The position numbers were made by a program, and so were the translations under genes. From NCBI GenBank assembly GCA_027475525.1, contig JAMWFC010000038.1, forward strand, positions 1 to 64,000: 64,000 nt of DNA, written 5' to 3'. This stretch comes from Macrolepiota albuminosa (Eukaryota; Basidiomycota; Agaricomycetes; Agaricales; Agaricaceae). The stretch's first letter is position 1. Each line of letters begins with the position of its first letter. Shown piece after piece: positions 41,701 through 52,618 of this stretch. The notes beneath the pieces are model-generated. The model worked only from the letters and a program-made list of their open reading frames with translations. It was not told where the DNA came from and did no database searches.

Positions 41701-43347
41701 AAAGTTCTATTGCACGGTTCGTAACGTCAATGTAAAGCTGATAGAAAGCCTCAGCGTCGCCTATAGCGTTGAGAAGGTCGCTGTTACTGATGCTCAGCGT
41801 TGAGGTGGTTCTGACCCGTCGTTCAGGCGACGTGCAAGATGACGAGAATGGCGGCTTTTGCGAAAGGTGCCCGACGATGACACCGATTATGTCCAACTAA
41901 GTGGAATCAGAGTCAGGGTTATCTTGAGGTGCGAAGAGTGATTTGCGTACCTGCGTTCGAGCGAGATCGAGGAGTTCTCCCTTTGCCGCATTGAAGGAAT
42001 TCAGTTTATTGCCGGTTATTGAAAATTTCAAAGCCCAGTTGTCACAGAAGTCTACAGCGCTAAGCGCAGATGAATATATCCATGATTCGACGAAGAATGG
42101 TGGTAACGTGTCCTGAAAATATGTCGGTTAGACAAAATCGGGAACACAGAAAAACTATATGCTACCTCAACATCTCTTAAACGTCGGCCGAAACCACCTA
42201 AGAACGCGGCAACTTTCCTGCTGACCTCATTCAGACGGCCTCGTTGTGCCAATAGTTCACATTGTCGAGAAAGAAGATAGATCCGGAAATCAAAAATAGA
42301 GATTGTATTAGCCAGAATGAGATCGCGGTATGCTTTACGTTGATATGAGAGCAGAGGGGCAGAATCGTCTCCGCTAACAGGTGCGATAAGCGTTCCGAAC
42401 CAAGAGAGGTTTTCTTCCTTCAGAACGTGGTAGAACGACATTTCAAGCTCTTCGTACTGCGCATATGCATCTTCAGGGAGATTGACACCTTCGTAAGAGC
42501 TTGCAAGGCTCTCCTACGTCAAGATGAATGAGACTTTGAGGGATACAAGGGAGAGTACTCAAACCTTGAGGATGAAGAACGTACAGAAGTTCCATCCAGG
42601 CATCTGCCGTTGGCTCTCTGAACGCTTGACTTCTTCTTCTCTTTGGACTACCGCCAGATCGAACGCAACGAGGACACCGTCCTTGATTCTGTTGATGAGT
42701 TCTGCCCACACTGCAGGAGCATCGGTTTCTGGCGACCATGCAACTTGCACACATCTACTTACAGTCAGTTAGATCCACTTTCTGGGAAGTGTGTCCACCT
42801 TTCTTTTTTGTCAGAGTTGAATTCACTTCTTATCTTCTCCAGGACAGAACCCTTCAGTTGGAAGAAGTTTCCGGTTTGGGTTCGTGTGTCTGGTCGTACA
42901 ATATGCACGATCAGCCATTCTTGGTTCTTTCGCGTAGTTACAGACGAGTGCCAATCTTTGATTTGTTTCTTCACTGTGTTCTTATACCCCTCGAGATCTG
43001 TATTCTACAGATTAGGCAGTGTATGAGATGACTTTAGACGCAACATCTGATTTTGCGACGCACCTGACATACAACAACATAGATATTAAGTAGTGGTTTC
43101 TCTAGTAAGGTCACAGGTATCTGAGAGTGTTCTTCGCGTGGGGCATCCAGAGGCACGAGATCTACATCCAGCTCCTGAATTGTGCGTATTGATGTATGCA
43201 AGGCAGATTTCCATGGATATTACGCAATGGGAGCTGCGCACGCAGCGCAGACTGGACTTGTTTCCACTTAGCAGAAGAATCTATGGATGGTGCGGCGGCG
43301 AGAGAGACGAGGACGCGCTGACTGGAACTTGCCTGTGCATTGGCCAT
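38721..43347 (-). pseudogene. TRS130: TRAPPII subunit Trs130/TRAPPC10, frameshifted copy
   Basis: The whole length of the Golgi/endosome tethering-complex subunit can be followed through about 15 exons. The start is [10 protein letters not shown] at 43347. Then KWKQVQSALRAQLPLRNIH, KKQIKDWHSSVTTRKNQEWLI, PGWNFCTFFILK, ENLSWFGTLI, RQCELLAQRGRLNEV, IPEHTTVSLMVPHPD, VALDA-type C-terminal pieces (LPLYAGQPM, WREIKIPVDVPYM) and VPITLIALHHGELALPK. Introns read well. Three single-base changes break the frame: a missing T at about 43213 (CATGGAAA for CATTGGAAA), a missing base at about 40506, and an extra T at about 39591. It is divergent from the equally damaged RRP3 copy. A 77-bp tandem duplication at 39221 lies across one intron/exon edge. 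Confidence 0.75.
39221..39374. repeat. Perfect 77-bp tandem duplication inside TRS130
   Basis: 39221-39297 is repeated at 39298-39374 (each begins AATTTGGACGCTGACAG). It spans an intron 3' end and the next exon's start of TRS130. Splicing from the original donor to the distal acceptor would restore the normal mRNA. It probably marks an assembly join. Confidence 0.9.
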
Positions 43348-43437
43348 CCCTTGACGGAAGAGCAGCGGTGGCTGTGCATAGTGATCGGCCAGGAACTCAC
43401 TCGGAAAAAGTTTTGCATCACGACCACACATTTGCAA

Positions 43438-44989
43438 TGCCAGGTCCCGAAGACGCGACTACTTCGACGGCACCAAAACCGTCTTTCAAGTCTCTGGGGC
43501 TCATTGACCTTCTCTTACAAGCTCTTGATCAGCTTGACTTCAAAGCACCGACAGACATCCAGGTTGAAGCTCTACCACATGCACTAGAGGGAAGAGATAT
43601 CATTGGCGTTGCCTCAACTGGTTCCGGAAAAACTGCGGCATTTGCACTTCCAATCTTACAAAAGCTATGGGAGGAGCCCAAGGGTCTCTTCGCATGTGTC
43701 CTCGCGCCTACCCGTGAACTGGCGTACCAGATATCACAATAGTTCGAATCATTAGGTTCAGCTATGGGGGTCAGATGTGCAGCTATCGTATCCCTACGCA
43801 AGCTATCACACTTTCAAAACGGCCGCACATTGTGGTTGCCACGCCTGCCCGTCTCATTGACCACCTTGAAAACACAAAAAGGATTTTGCCTTCGGAGCAT
43901 CAAGTTCCTCGCATGTTCTGGTCTTCATAATGGTCTAGATCACCTCGATTAGTATCTATAGGTCCTTGATGAAGCAGATCGACTACTAGACATGGACTTT
44001 GGACTCATTATCGACAAAATTCTGAAGCTTATACCAAGAGAACGTACGACATACCTCTTCTCCGCAACAATGACCAGCAAAGTCGCAAAACTACAGCGTG
44101 CAAGTTTATCAAATCCAGTTCGTGTAGAGGTTAACTCAAAGTACGCTTATATAAGCGTGATGTTGGTCCGCTTTAATAAAGAATCTATCAGATACCAGAC
44201 GGTTTCAACATTGCTGCAGTATTATCTCCTAATGCCATTAAAAGACAAGGATGCGTATATGGTATATCTGGCGAATTCCCTTGCCAAAATTCCATGATGA
44301 TATTCACAAGAACAGTTCACGATGCGCAGAGGTCAGTTCATTCATCTGCAGTAGTCTCAGGCACCTTGAACTCATCTGGCTCAAAATTATCAATAATATT
44401 ACGAAATCTTGGGTTCCCCGCCGTACCCTTGCACGGCCAATTGACTCAGAGTCAACGCCTGGGAGCCCTGAGCAAATTCAAAAGCGGAGGTCGCAAAGTC
44501 CTGGTCGCGACAGATGTTGCCAGCAGGCAAGTCACACCATTAAACAAGAAAGTGGTCACTGAATTAACGATATAAACTCTCTAGAGGTTTGGACATCCCA
44601 TCCGTAGACGTAGTCATCAACTTCGACATACCACCCACTCTAAAGACTACATCCACCGCGTCGGACGAACAGCGCGAGCAGGGCGCGCAGGAAAATCTAT
44701 CACGCTCGTCACGCAGTACAATGTCGAGCTTCTGCAGCGGATTGAAGCCGTAATTGACAAGAAGATGGATTTGTGGCCTACAGATGCGGAGGAAATCGCG
44801 TTGCTGAAGGAACGCGTGAATGAGGCGAGTCGGCTGGCAATCAATGAGTTGAAGGAGCAGGCGGCAAAAGGTGGGAATGTAGGTAGGAAATGGAGACGGG
44901 AGGAGGGTGGACGAGACGATCGAGATAGGGATGACAACATGGTTGAGGCTGGTATGCCAAAGCGAGCGAAGAAGGGCAAGAGGCATTAG
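43438..44989 (+). pseudogene. RRP3: DEAD-box RNA helicase Rrp3/DDX47, degenerate copy
   Basis: Homologous from end to end to the 18S rRNA-processing helicase. It shows MPGPEDATT, Walker [31 protein letters not shown], and [13 protein letters not shown], and ends KRAKKGKRH. Lesions: TAG at 43740-43742 where QQF is expected; loss of about 13 bases near 43790 that removes GGVDMM and shifts frame; TPARL instead of TPGRL; a missing A near 44290; and a lost 3' splice AG near 44388. Two introns start GC instead of GT (43914 and 44528). With so many hits it cannot be functional. An intact copy must exist elsewhere because the gene is essential in yeast. Confidence 0.88.
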
Positions 44990-45004
44990 TGAGATGTACG
45001 TTTT

Positions 45005-46013
45005 TCACTTGATAAACATGAGGTCTGAACGAAGAACATATTTGTTGCCTTTGATAACTTTGGATCCTTCGTGAAGCATGCATTCCTGGCCGTGACTGTA
45101 TGGAGGATTTCAGTAGAACTCAACTCTGGGCAAGGCTTCTGTTGATGCTCACCGATGTAGGAGAGCAGTTCCCCGGGTCAAGGGGGCTGTTATCACCTCT
45201 TGTGGCTTTCCTCGCTCGTCTCTATAAAACAATGTCTAGGTCGAAGAGTTCAGAAATCATCTTTCCACAAGATCAATTTTCGTCAATACCTCACCACCTT
45301 CCACGCCATCCTCAACACCCGTCAAGTAGATCAAAAGCGTCCATTCCGACTTGGCACCAGTTAATGGATCGCGGACAGAATCATCGTAATGTTTTCTGCC
45401 TCCACAATCAGACCAATGCTTCGATATCATTAGACGATCGAACACACCCGAAATGCTGTTCTGGTGTATACTTGTACATGCGAATGTTTGAGTTAAACGA
45501 ATGAGGCAGTCGAGGGGAATCGTCTTCCTTTCTTGCGTGCCTCATGGAAGTGGGGTACGGGAACGACGGAAGGTGGGGCTTGAGGAGTGCATGGAGGCGT
45601 TGAGCAAATGAAACGGATGTTACTGAGAAACGATCTACAAGTGTACCGTTATAATATCAGCGCAAATGACGAAGCACTGATGCTTTACAGTTGACTCTCT
45701 CCGCTTCGCCACGTTTCTTGGGCGGTGTGAGCTCAAGGGGAAGATCGTCGATGAACTTGACAAAAGCCTTGCATTCTGCAGGGGAGAGAAATTCCTAATG
45801 AGACAACCTTGGTCAGGACTGGGGAAATTGATATCTAATCAGTATCAGCTGTCGTACGTTAATGAGCAGGATCTGGTTTTCAAGGAGTGCATGACTTTCA
45901 AGTTCTTCTTTCAAGGAAATTTCAGGAAAGGGAAGTTTTGGCTGTGGTGTCTCAGCTGCAGGAGTGTATGTTGACATGCTTGAACCTGAGCGTTGTAGTT
46001 TCTTCTTCACCAT
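45005..46013 (-). CDS. 2-oxoglutarate/Fe(II) dioxygenase (prolyl-4-hydroxylase-like)
   Basis: Five or six exons in frame. The start at 46013 is MVKKKLQRSGSS, then LKEELESHALLENQILLIN, AECKAFVKFIDDLPLELTPPKKRGEAERVN and RMYKYTPEQHFG-KHYDDSV, with the metal-binding HxD-type His and Asp. SEWTLLIYLTGVEDGVEGGE follows. An intron then leads to TLFYRDERGKPQEV, and the last exon has GTALLHRHGQECMLHEGSKVIKGNKYVLRSD, with distal His and the 2-oxoglutarate-binding basic residue. It ends at LMFIK. The frame is intact, in contrast to the damaged RRP3 copy that ends 15 bases away on the other strand. Substrate unknown. Confidence 0.85.
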
Positions 46014-46752
46014 GAGTATAAACGAGGGATGGTTCGTTTTTCGCACGGTGAGATCGACAGTCCAGTTGCTCTACAACCCTTTTTTGGCGGGAGTCTAATC
46101 GAGCCAACCTGTGCTCAGAAGGAGGGAAAGGACGATCTGTGGACAGAACCATCCTGGATCATCGAGATACCGGGAAATACGCCAGACCGTGACATGGCTG
46201 ATACGCTCAACTTCTGGCTGACAGTTTGGGCTAGACAGCGAATAAAACAGATTGTCCATGGACACCAGAGGTCTGAAACAAGCGAACGCTTTATTGTGCC
46301 TCGAGTCGAAGCGGTCACATATTTCTCTCACCCCTGGAGGACTGTATTCATTTCACGGTCTGAAAATGATCTTTAATCTGATCATCATGATGTATTAGGG
46401 AAATTTCCGACAATTTTGGTGTGGTGCCATCTACTGCTACAGCATTTTCATGCCTTATTCATCGGGTATGTAGATTCGTAATGAAATACATCGAATTCAG
46501 ATATTAAAGGTGATATGTTGTGAAGGCCAGGTGAACCAATAATATCGATACAAGGTTTCCACAGAAGTTTATAGATCCAGAAGGAAACACCAGAGCAGCA
46601 TCCATGAGTCCATGAGCTAGAATCGGCTTCTCACATACGCGTACTTGTCCCATCATTTTTTGTTTGTATTTTTGATTGACAGGTGAAGTCCTTGCATATA
46701 GCCAATAGTGACAATATTTATTCGTTGCACAGATGAGTCCCACCCGCAGCCA
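46014..46752. other. Intergenic, no supported gene
   Basis: Upstream of both the dioxygenase and the first membrane-protein copy. The plus frame 46029-46376 (115 codons, VRFSHGEIDSPV...) has no recognisable family and is left uncalled. Confidence 0.45.
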
Positions 46753-47756
46753 ATGAAGTTCTGCGCTCTCCTTCGAGATCTCTCATGCTTCCTAGTTTTG
46801 CTCTGTATTCCAGGGTACTTTTCATCCCAAGTCAAGGAGGTGCTTCCTAATCGTGACATATCACACATCGTATTGGTCCATAGCGAGTCCGGGGATGAAG
46901 AATTCATCTCACTCATCCCTATTCCCTCTTCTACTGACGGTGCGCGGTGCCGATGTGCTCGAGGTAATGATAAACCGTCGGTGGTGTCACCCCCGCATAC
47001 CTCTCAACCTATTCAAAGATTCAGAAGCATTGCTCTCGAATCCGGTTGGACCGCTTGTACGGATCATTGGTGCAAGTTATGGAGAATCATCGCGAGCGTA
47101 TCTTTCACAATCCTTTTGTAAGTCCTGTATATCTGTGACTTTGCTTCACGCGACTGGACTCATCCTCTCTAATTCTCAACAGAGGATCCTCAGCACTGCT
47201 TCAGATGCCTGGAACAAGTGGAGACCCTCTCATGCGTTGCTTCATGTTTCTGTTCATCTTCCGCCTCCCTCCTTCTTCGCTATCGGCCATAGTATTGCTG
47301 TACTTTTTCGGCAAGAAGCACTTCCGTAGCGGCAAATTCGCTATGATCTGGTACCATGTATCATATATCTATTTCTTCGTTTGATCATCAGCCTTACTCA
47401 GTAAACAGGATGTTAAACGCTACCAATCGTGTTTTTATATGCCATGGACCATTCTTGCTCTCCCGGCCATCGCAAGTGCTTGGTCAGTCGCTGTTATAAC
47501 CACTAATGTAGTCAGGTCATAACTTCTTCGCAGGGGAGCCATATTCATGGTTGTGGCCGCGTTCTTGTCTGTCTGGGGTGACGGGCTCTATCCTAACCTC
47601 TCCGCAGTTGAAAAGGTATCTCCTCTGACGATTAAGTCTCTCCGCGTCATCATTACTGCAATGTCTGTTGTCGATATCGGATGGTTTTCATGGCTCATTG
47701 TAAGGTTGAGGGCTTTTGAGAAAGCTGCGAAAGTCGCACATGATTCGGCTGTGTGA
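46753..47756 (+). CDS. Multi-pass membrane protein, tandem copy A
   Basis: No known family recognised. Four exons join in frame. MKFCALLRDLSCFLVLLCIP is the N-terminal hydrophobic segment. The exon 1/2 join gives TILLG. Then FMFLFIFRLPPSSLSAIVLLYFF, PWTILALPAIASAW-GAIFMVVAAFLSVW and VVDIGWFSWLIVRLRAF make about five membrane spans, ending HDSAV. Copy B (49271) has the same exon lengths (exon 1 is 365 nt in both) and largely the same protein, which supports the model. Both copies look open. Confidence 0.6.
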
Positions 47757-48118
47757 TCCGCTAACCGTCTTTGCCATTCACTCATGTTTTTACTTCGAAT
47801 TTTATCTTTCAATATCTGTTCTATTCCTACAGATCTTTACCTATCCATCACCTCTATTCTCCAGCTGGACGTGGACAATGAGGTTTCGAAAAATAGAGAT
47901 TACTCCTGTCGATACAATTCTTTTGAGTTTCAGGTATTCGAATAGTGAGAGTTGTATTCTAATGAATGGCTACAAAATTGATCACTTGAACACGTAATAT
48001 GGGAACTTCGCCTGATCCTCCTGAACGAAGATTAGCACCAACATCTATCTAATGACATGCAAGAAAGCGATAGCATTTATCCTCAAGTATAAGTGTAAGA
48101 AAATACACATGTGTCGTA

Positions 48119-48205
48119 ATCATATCACCGCCTCCATGTCATCATCATCATTACTGTCTTCCTCTTCCTCCACTAGTATGGCTTCCACTGAGGGAGGCGC
48201 GGGAA
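48119..48205 (-). pseudogene. Relic of the C-terminal tail of the linker-histone-domain gene
   Basis: The minus strand reads PPSVEAI, then an acidic run EEEEDSNDDDDMEAVI and a stop. It matches the sequence beyond the in-frame TAG of the gene at 50619-52097. The duplicate stops at about 48205, so only this tail was copied along with the membrane-protein gene. Confidence 0.65.
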
Positions 48206-48352
48206 TCCAGGTTGTAGAATACAACAAGTATTAGTCCTCAGTCACTCAACGTATTGTGGTTGACTCTATGATATTACCTGTAGAATACAACAAGTATTAG
48301 TCTACAGGTATGTATGAGTGACTAGTCGGTATATGAATAATAATATGGCTCA

Positions 48353-48388
48353 CCCTCAGTCACTCAACGTATTGTGGTTGACTGAGGG
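48353..48388. repeat. Short hairpin CCCTCAGTCA / TGACTGAGGG
   Basis: A perfect 10-bp inverted repeat around a 16-base loop. The same core (CAGTCACTCAACGTATTGTG) also occurs once at about 48239, 118 bases upstream, with only one arm complete. Confidence 0.55.
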
Positions 48389-48510
48389 TTATTCTGCGTA
48401 CTAGGGCTCGGTGAATAAGTGGTCCTTTATTTACACGTGTATATATTCGGGTTAAATCCCCGATTTCACGAGACCAATGAGGGCTACGAGTCGCGCGAAA
48501 CACGTGATCT

Positions 48511-48580
48511 CCCACCGAGAGAGCAATCCGAAACTTAGACCCACTGAGACAACCATCTCAGTGATTGCTCTCTAGGTGGG
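48511..48580. repeat. Nested hairpin, MITE-like
   Basis: CCCACCGAGAGAGCAATC pairs with GATTGCTCTCTAGGTGGG, and inside it CACTGAGA pairs with TCTCAGTG. CGCGAAAC and GTTTCGCG lie further out (48494 and 48650). It may be the core of a small non-autonomous transposon. Confidence 0.55.
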
Positions 48581-49270
48581 CTGTTCCGATTGATTCTTAT
48601 GCAAAGAGCCATCTCACAGAGTGAACTTTAGAGTAGAAAGTTAATTACAGTTTCGCGCTACCCACCCACCACAACCCCGACAGGTACAATAAAATTTTGA
48701 TTTTGACCGAGATCGGCTCAGAGAGCCCTCTCGGAAGACCCGGTATCAAACCTTTCATTCAGCGATCAAGCAGCTCATTGGACAGTGTTAATAACATGTT
48801 AATAACTGTTATTAACATCCCCTCCCCATCTAGGCCCTATACCCCATGTAAATATATCTCTGATGTTCTTTCGGTGTATGAGAGCCGCTCAGGCACATTA
48901 AATGGATCAAGAACCACAATCAATCAGGGTCTAGCGCGTCGTCAATTGTGTTGCCCTGTGCGATGCACGTCGCTTAAGAAAATTCGCTATCAACTCTCTC
49001 CCATCGACAATGCCCTACCCGGCACCGGAATCAATCTCCCCACAGGACCTAGAACAAGTCTTGAAAAGACTACAGCATCTCTTGAAACATCTGCCGAGAT
49101 CACGAATCCAAATATAAAAAGGCTCAAGTTGTTGGATGCCACTTTTAGTAGCGCTCAAGTACTATTACATACCACTTTGCGCTTTTATCTGATCTCGAGA
49201 GGCATCGCCACTTTAGGGACAACCTATATCACCATGCAAACGATTGCGAAATGCCCAACACCTTCACTCA

Positions 49271-50285
49271 ATGAAGCTCCATGTTCTCCTTCAATATCTT
49301 TTCTGCTTCCTTGTTTTGCTCTGTATCCCAGGGTACTTCTCATCACAAACCAAGGATCTGCTTCCCAACCTCGAGGCATCACACATCGTATCGATCCATA
49401 GCGAGTCCGGGGACGAAGAAATAATCTTACTCATCCCTATTCCCTCTCCTGCTGAAGGTGTGCCGTGCCGACGTGCTCAGGGCAACAATGAACCGTCGGT
49501 GGTGTCACCTCCGCATACCTCTCAACCCATCCGAAGATTCAGAAGCGTCGGTCTCGAATCCGGTTGGACTGCTTGTGTCGATCATTGGTGCAAGTTATGG
49601 AGCATTATCGCGAGCTTATCTTTCTCAATCCTTTTGTAAGTCCCGTATATCTGTGACTCTGCTTCACGCAACTGTACTCATCCTCTCTAATTCTCAACAG
49701 AGGATACCCAGCGCTGTTTCAGATGCCTGGAACAAATGGAGACCCTCTCACGCGTTGCTTCGTGTTTCTGTTCATCCTCCGCCTCGTTCCTGCTCTGTTA
49801 TCTGCCATGGTATTGCTGTACTTTTTCAGCAGGAAGAACTTCCGTAGCGGCAAATTCGCTATAATCTGGCACCAGGTATCAGATATCTATTTCTTCACTT
49901 GATCATTCACCTTACTCAAGTTTTTCTCTCGAAACAGGATGTCGAACGCTACCAATCGTGTTTTTATATGCCATGGACCATCCTTGCTCTCCCGGCCATC
50001 GCAAGTGCTTGGTCAGTCGCTGTTATAACCACTCAAGTAGTCAGGTCATAACTTCTTCGCAGGGGAGCTATATTCATGGTTATGGCCGCGTTCTTGTCTG
50101 TCTGGGGTGACGGGCTCTATCCTAACCTCTCCACAGTTGAAAAGGTATCTCCTCTGACGATTAAGTCTCTCCGCGTCGTCATCACTGCAATGTCGGTTGT
50201 CGATATCGGATGGTTTTTGTGGCTCATTGTGAGGTTGAGGGCTTTCGAGAAAGCTGCGAAAAACGCACATGATTCGGCTGTGTGA
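49271..50285 (+). CDS. Multi-pass membrane protein, tandem copy B
   Basis: Paralogue of 46753-47756 with the same four-exon structure. MKLHVLLQYLFCFLVLLCIP, then CFVFLFILRLVPALLSAMVLLYFFSR, PWTILALPAIASAW-GAIFMVMAAFLSVW, VVDIGWFLWLIVRLRAF and the end HDSAV. Many differences from copy A are silent or conservative, which suggests both were under selection after duplication. Function unknown. The conserved soluble loop SESGDEE and ESGWTAC..HWCKLW in exon 1 are the features to search with. Confidence 0.6.
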
Positions 50286-50618
50286 TCCGCTAACCGTCTT
50301 TGCCATTCACTCGTCTGAGCTAATTTTTATCTTTTATTTTATCTTTCAGTATCTGTTTTATGCCTACCTATCTTTATTTACCTATCCATCATTTTTATTC
50401 TCTAGCTGGTGTTGATACAATTGTTTCAAGTTTCAGATTCTCGGGTAGTGAAGAGTTGTATTTCGCTAATGAATTGCTATCACTTGGACATGTAATATGG
50501 GCACTTCGCCTGATCATCCTGAGCAAAGTTTAGTATCAACGTCTATCTAATGACACGCGATAAAGCGATAGCATTGATCCTGAAGTATAAAAAAAATACA
50601 CATGTACCGCCGGCGTAA
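50286..50618. other. 3' flank shared with the inter-copy region
   Basis: Resembles 47757-48118 at many positions; it is the downstream part of the duplicated block. No gene. Confidence 0.55.
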
Positions 50619-52097
50619 TCATATCACCGCCTCCATATCATCATCATCATCACTGTCCTCCTCTTCCTCCGCTGGTATGGCTTCCACTGAGGGTGGCAGG
50701 GGCACGGGCGGAGCGGTTGGCATCGGTATTGGAGGTGCATGTTGCTAAGCTGTTTCCGAATCCGCTGGGGTCGTATACGAAGGCATAGTATACTGAGTTT
50801 GTGGTTGGGATTGTGGTTGGGATTGGGGTTGGGGTGGAGGCGGAAGTGGGAGTGGGAGTGGGATGCTTGTCATGGGAGGTACAAGAGATGCTGTGACAGG
50901 TGGGGCGATGGCTGTCATCCAAGTAGCGGCAGAAGGGGGAGGAGCTGAAGGAGACGTGACAACGGGGTAATGTATGACAGGATCGTCTTCATCTTCCTGT
51001 GAAAGCTCAGCCAATTGAGCAGCCAGCAGCGCCAGATGCGCCTGAAGCTCTGCCTGACCAGCAGAATAGTCCTCCGTGTCGGTCACTGCACCGGTTGTGT
51101 CCACTGTGTTCTGCGGTACGTCCGATGCCGACGGTCCACAGGTAGAGGGCGGAGCGGCAGTGCTGGGTCCAACAGAAGGCTGATTCGGTTCTACATTGTT
51201 TGATTCTTCCTTGGGTAGGGACAATAACGTATCGAAATTGATGGCCTTCAGAATGTTTTGTGCCGCCTCCCACGCGTCCTGTACAGAGGTCGCTTGGCTG
51301 GCATCGGAAGCTGAAGTCGTGGCCGTGGTGGCTGAGGTAGAGGCCGCCGGTGTAGTTTGTGTTTGTCCAGGTCGTGCGTAACCTGGGAAACCCTGCGGCG
51401 GTTGTTGGAATGGATAACCATATGGTTGTGTCTGGAACGCGGGAGCCTGAGATGGCTGACTGTGATGGACAAGCGGTGCGTGTGTGAAGGGGGATGGGGG
51501 TACAGGGGAAGCTGATGTGGGATTTTGAGTTTGTGGACGTCTTGTCGTCCGTCTTGATGTCTAATCCGAGATAAAAAAAAATTGTTCGATAAAAGTTGAA
51601 GGAGTAGAACTCACAGCGCCCCCTTCCCATGTTGCATTAAGCCTATATTTCCCATTACTACTCTTGATAAACCTCCCTCTCTTGAACGCCTTTTGAAGAG
51701 CTTGACTTGCCGATGGACAAAAATTCTGCTGCAAAGGATAACGTGCTGCCATCCAGGTGAACAAGTCTTTCGGCACACACCCCTCAGGATCCGCGGAATC
51801 AGTGAGGGCTTCAGCGATTATCTCTTCATAACTAGGAAGATCGTCAGTGGAAGTAGGGTTAGTGACGAAGACATCGTGAGGCTGTGGCGGCGCATGGTTA
51901 GGGTGGAGCGGAGGAGCATAGGGCACAGAAGCAGGTTGAGAAAATGTTGGATGTGGTTGTGGATATTGACCAGGGAGATGATGAGGAAAGCTGCGATCAG
52001 GTTTGATGGGCGGCAATAGCCGATGGGTGGCAGTGTTCGGCAGGAAGGAGATCTCGGCATAATCTCCGAGATCAGCTCCCATCACACCTGACATCAT
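50619..52097 (-). CDS. Linker histone H1/H5-domain protein with in-frame TAG near its end
   Basis: Starts MMSGVMGADLGDY at 52097. Residues about 75-150 form a winged-helix linker-histone (H15) domain: SYEEIIAEALTD, VPKDLFTWMAARYP, ASQALQKAFKRGRFIKSSNGKYRLN. An intron (GTGAGT...GATTAG) joins EGGA to TSRRTTRRP. The rest is Pro/Gln/Ser-rich with AWEAAQNILKAINFDTLLSL and the acidic ELSQEDEDD. The open frame stops at TAG 50745-50747 (SETA-stop). It stays open for 41 more codons (QHAPPIPMPTAPPV... to the acidic EEEEDSDDDDDMEAVI) up to TGA at 50619. The duplicate relic at 48119-48205 keeps this tail in frame. Either the stop is new, or it is read through. Confidence 0.8.
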
Positions 52098-52361
52098 CCA
52101 TCAGAGCGCCCATCAAACCGTCGTTCCGTCCCCGAAGCACTCTGCACCTCCGCACCAGCAGCACAACGTCACAAAAAGCCACCCGTCGCGGCTACTAAAC
52201 GACAAGGACGACCGCTCAGAAGGGAGGAAAGGTGAAGGGAAGAGGGGAGAAGAGGCGGCTAAGCGACGGAAGAAGGATTACCCGGAAAATTGAGTAACCA
52301 CGCGTACCACGCACGGCAGAGGCAGAAACCGAGCGCCCAGACCCGGTAACCCTCTGCGCAG
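52098..52361. other. Upstream region of the linker-histone-domain gene
   Basis: GC-rich purine/pyrimidine runs. No gene supported. Confidence 0.45.

Positions 52362-52618
<257 letters not shown>

Larger units (their letters stand above)
47757..49270. other. Inter-copy region with relic of linker-histone gene tail
   Basis: 47757 to about 48205 is the duplicated counterpart of 50286-50690. It includes a relic of the 3' end of the H1-domain gene (listed separately). From 48210 on the sequence is unrelated, with short repeats and hairpins and an open plus frame from about 48697. That frame contains MPYPAPESISPQDLEQVLKR in an alternative frame, but no gene can be supported. Confidence 0.5.

Noticed and set aside
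38721..44989. Reading TRS130 and RRP3 lesions as simple sequencing errors
   Set aside because: Not fully excluded, but RRP3 also has a nonsense codon, a deletion of about 13 bases and a lost splice site. Genes on either side are error-free. True decay fits better.
48697..49401. 234-codon plus-strand frame between the duplicated genes
   Set aside because: It runs out of frame into exon 1 of membrane-protein copy B, has no domain and no counterpart near copy A.
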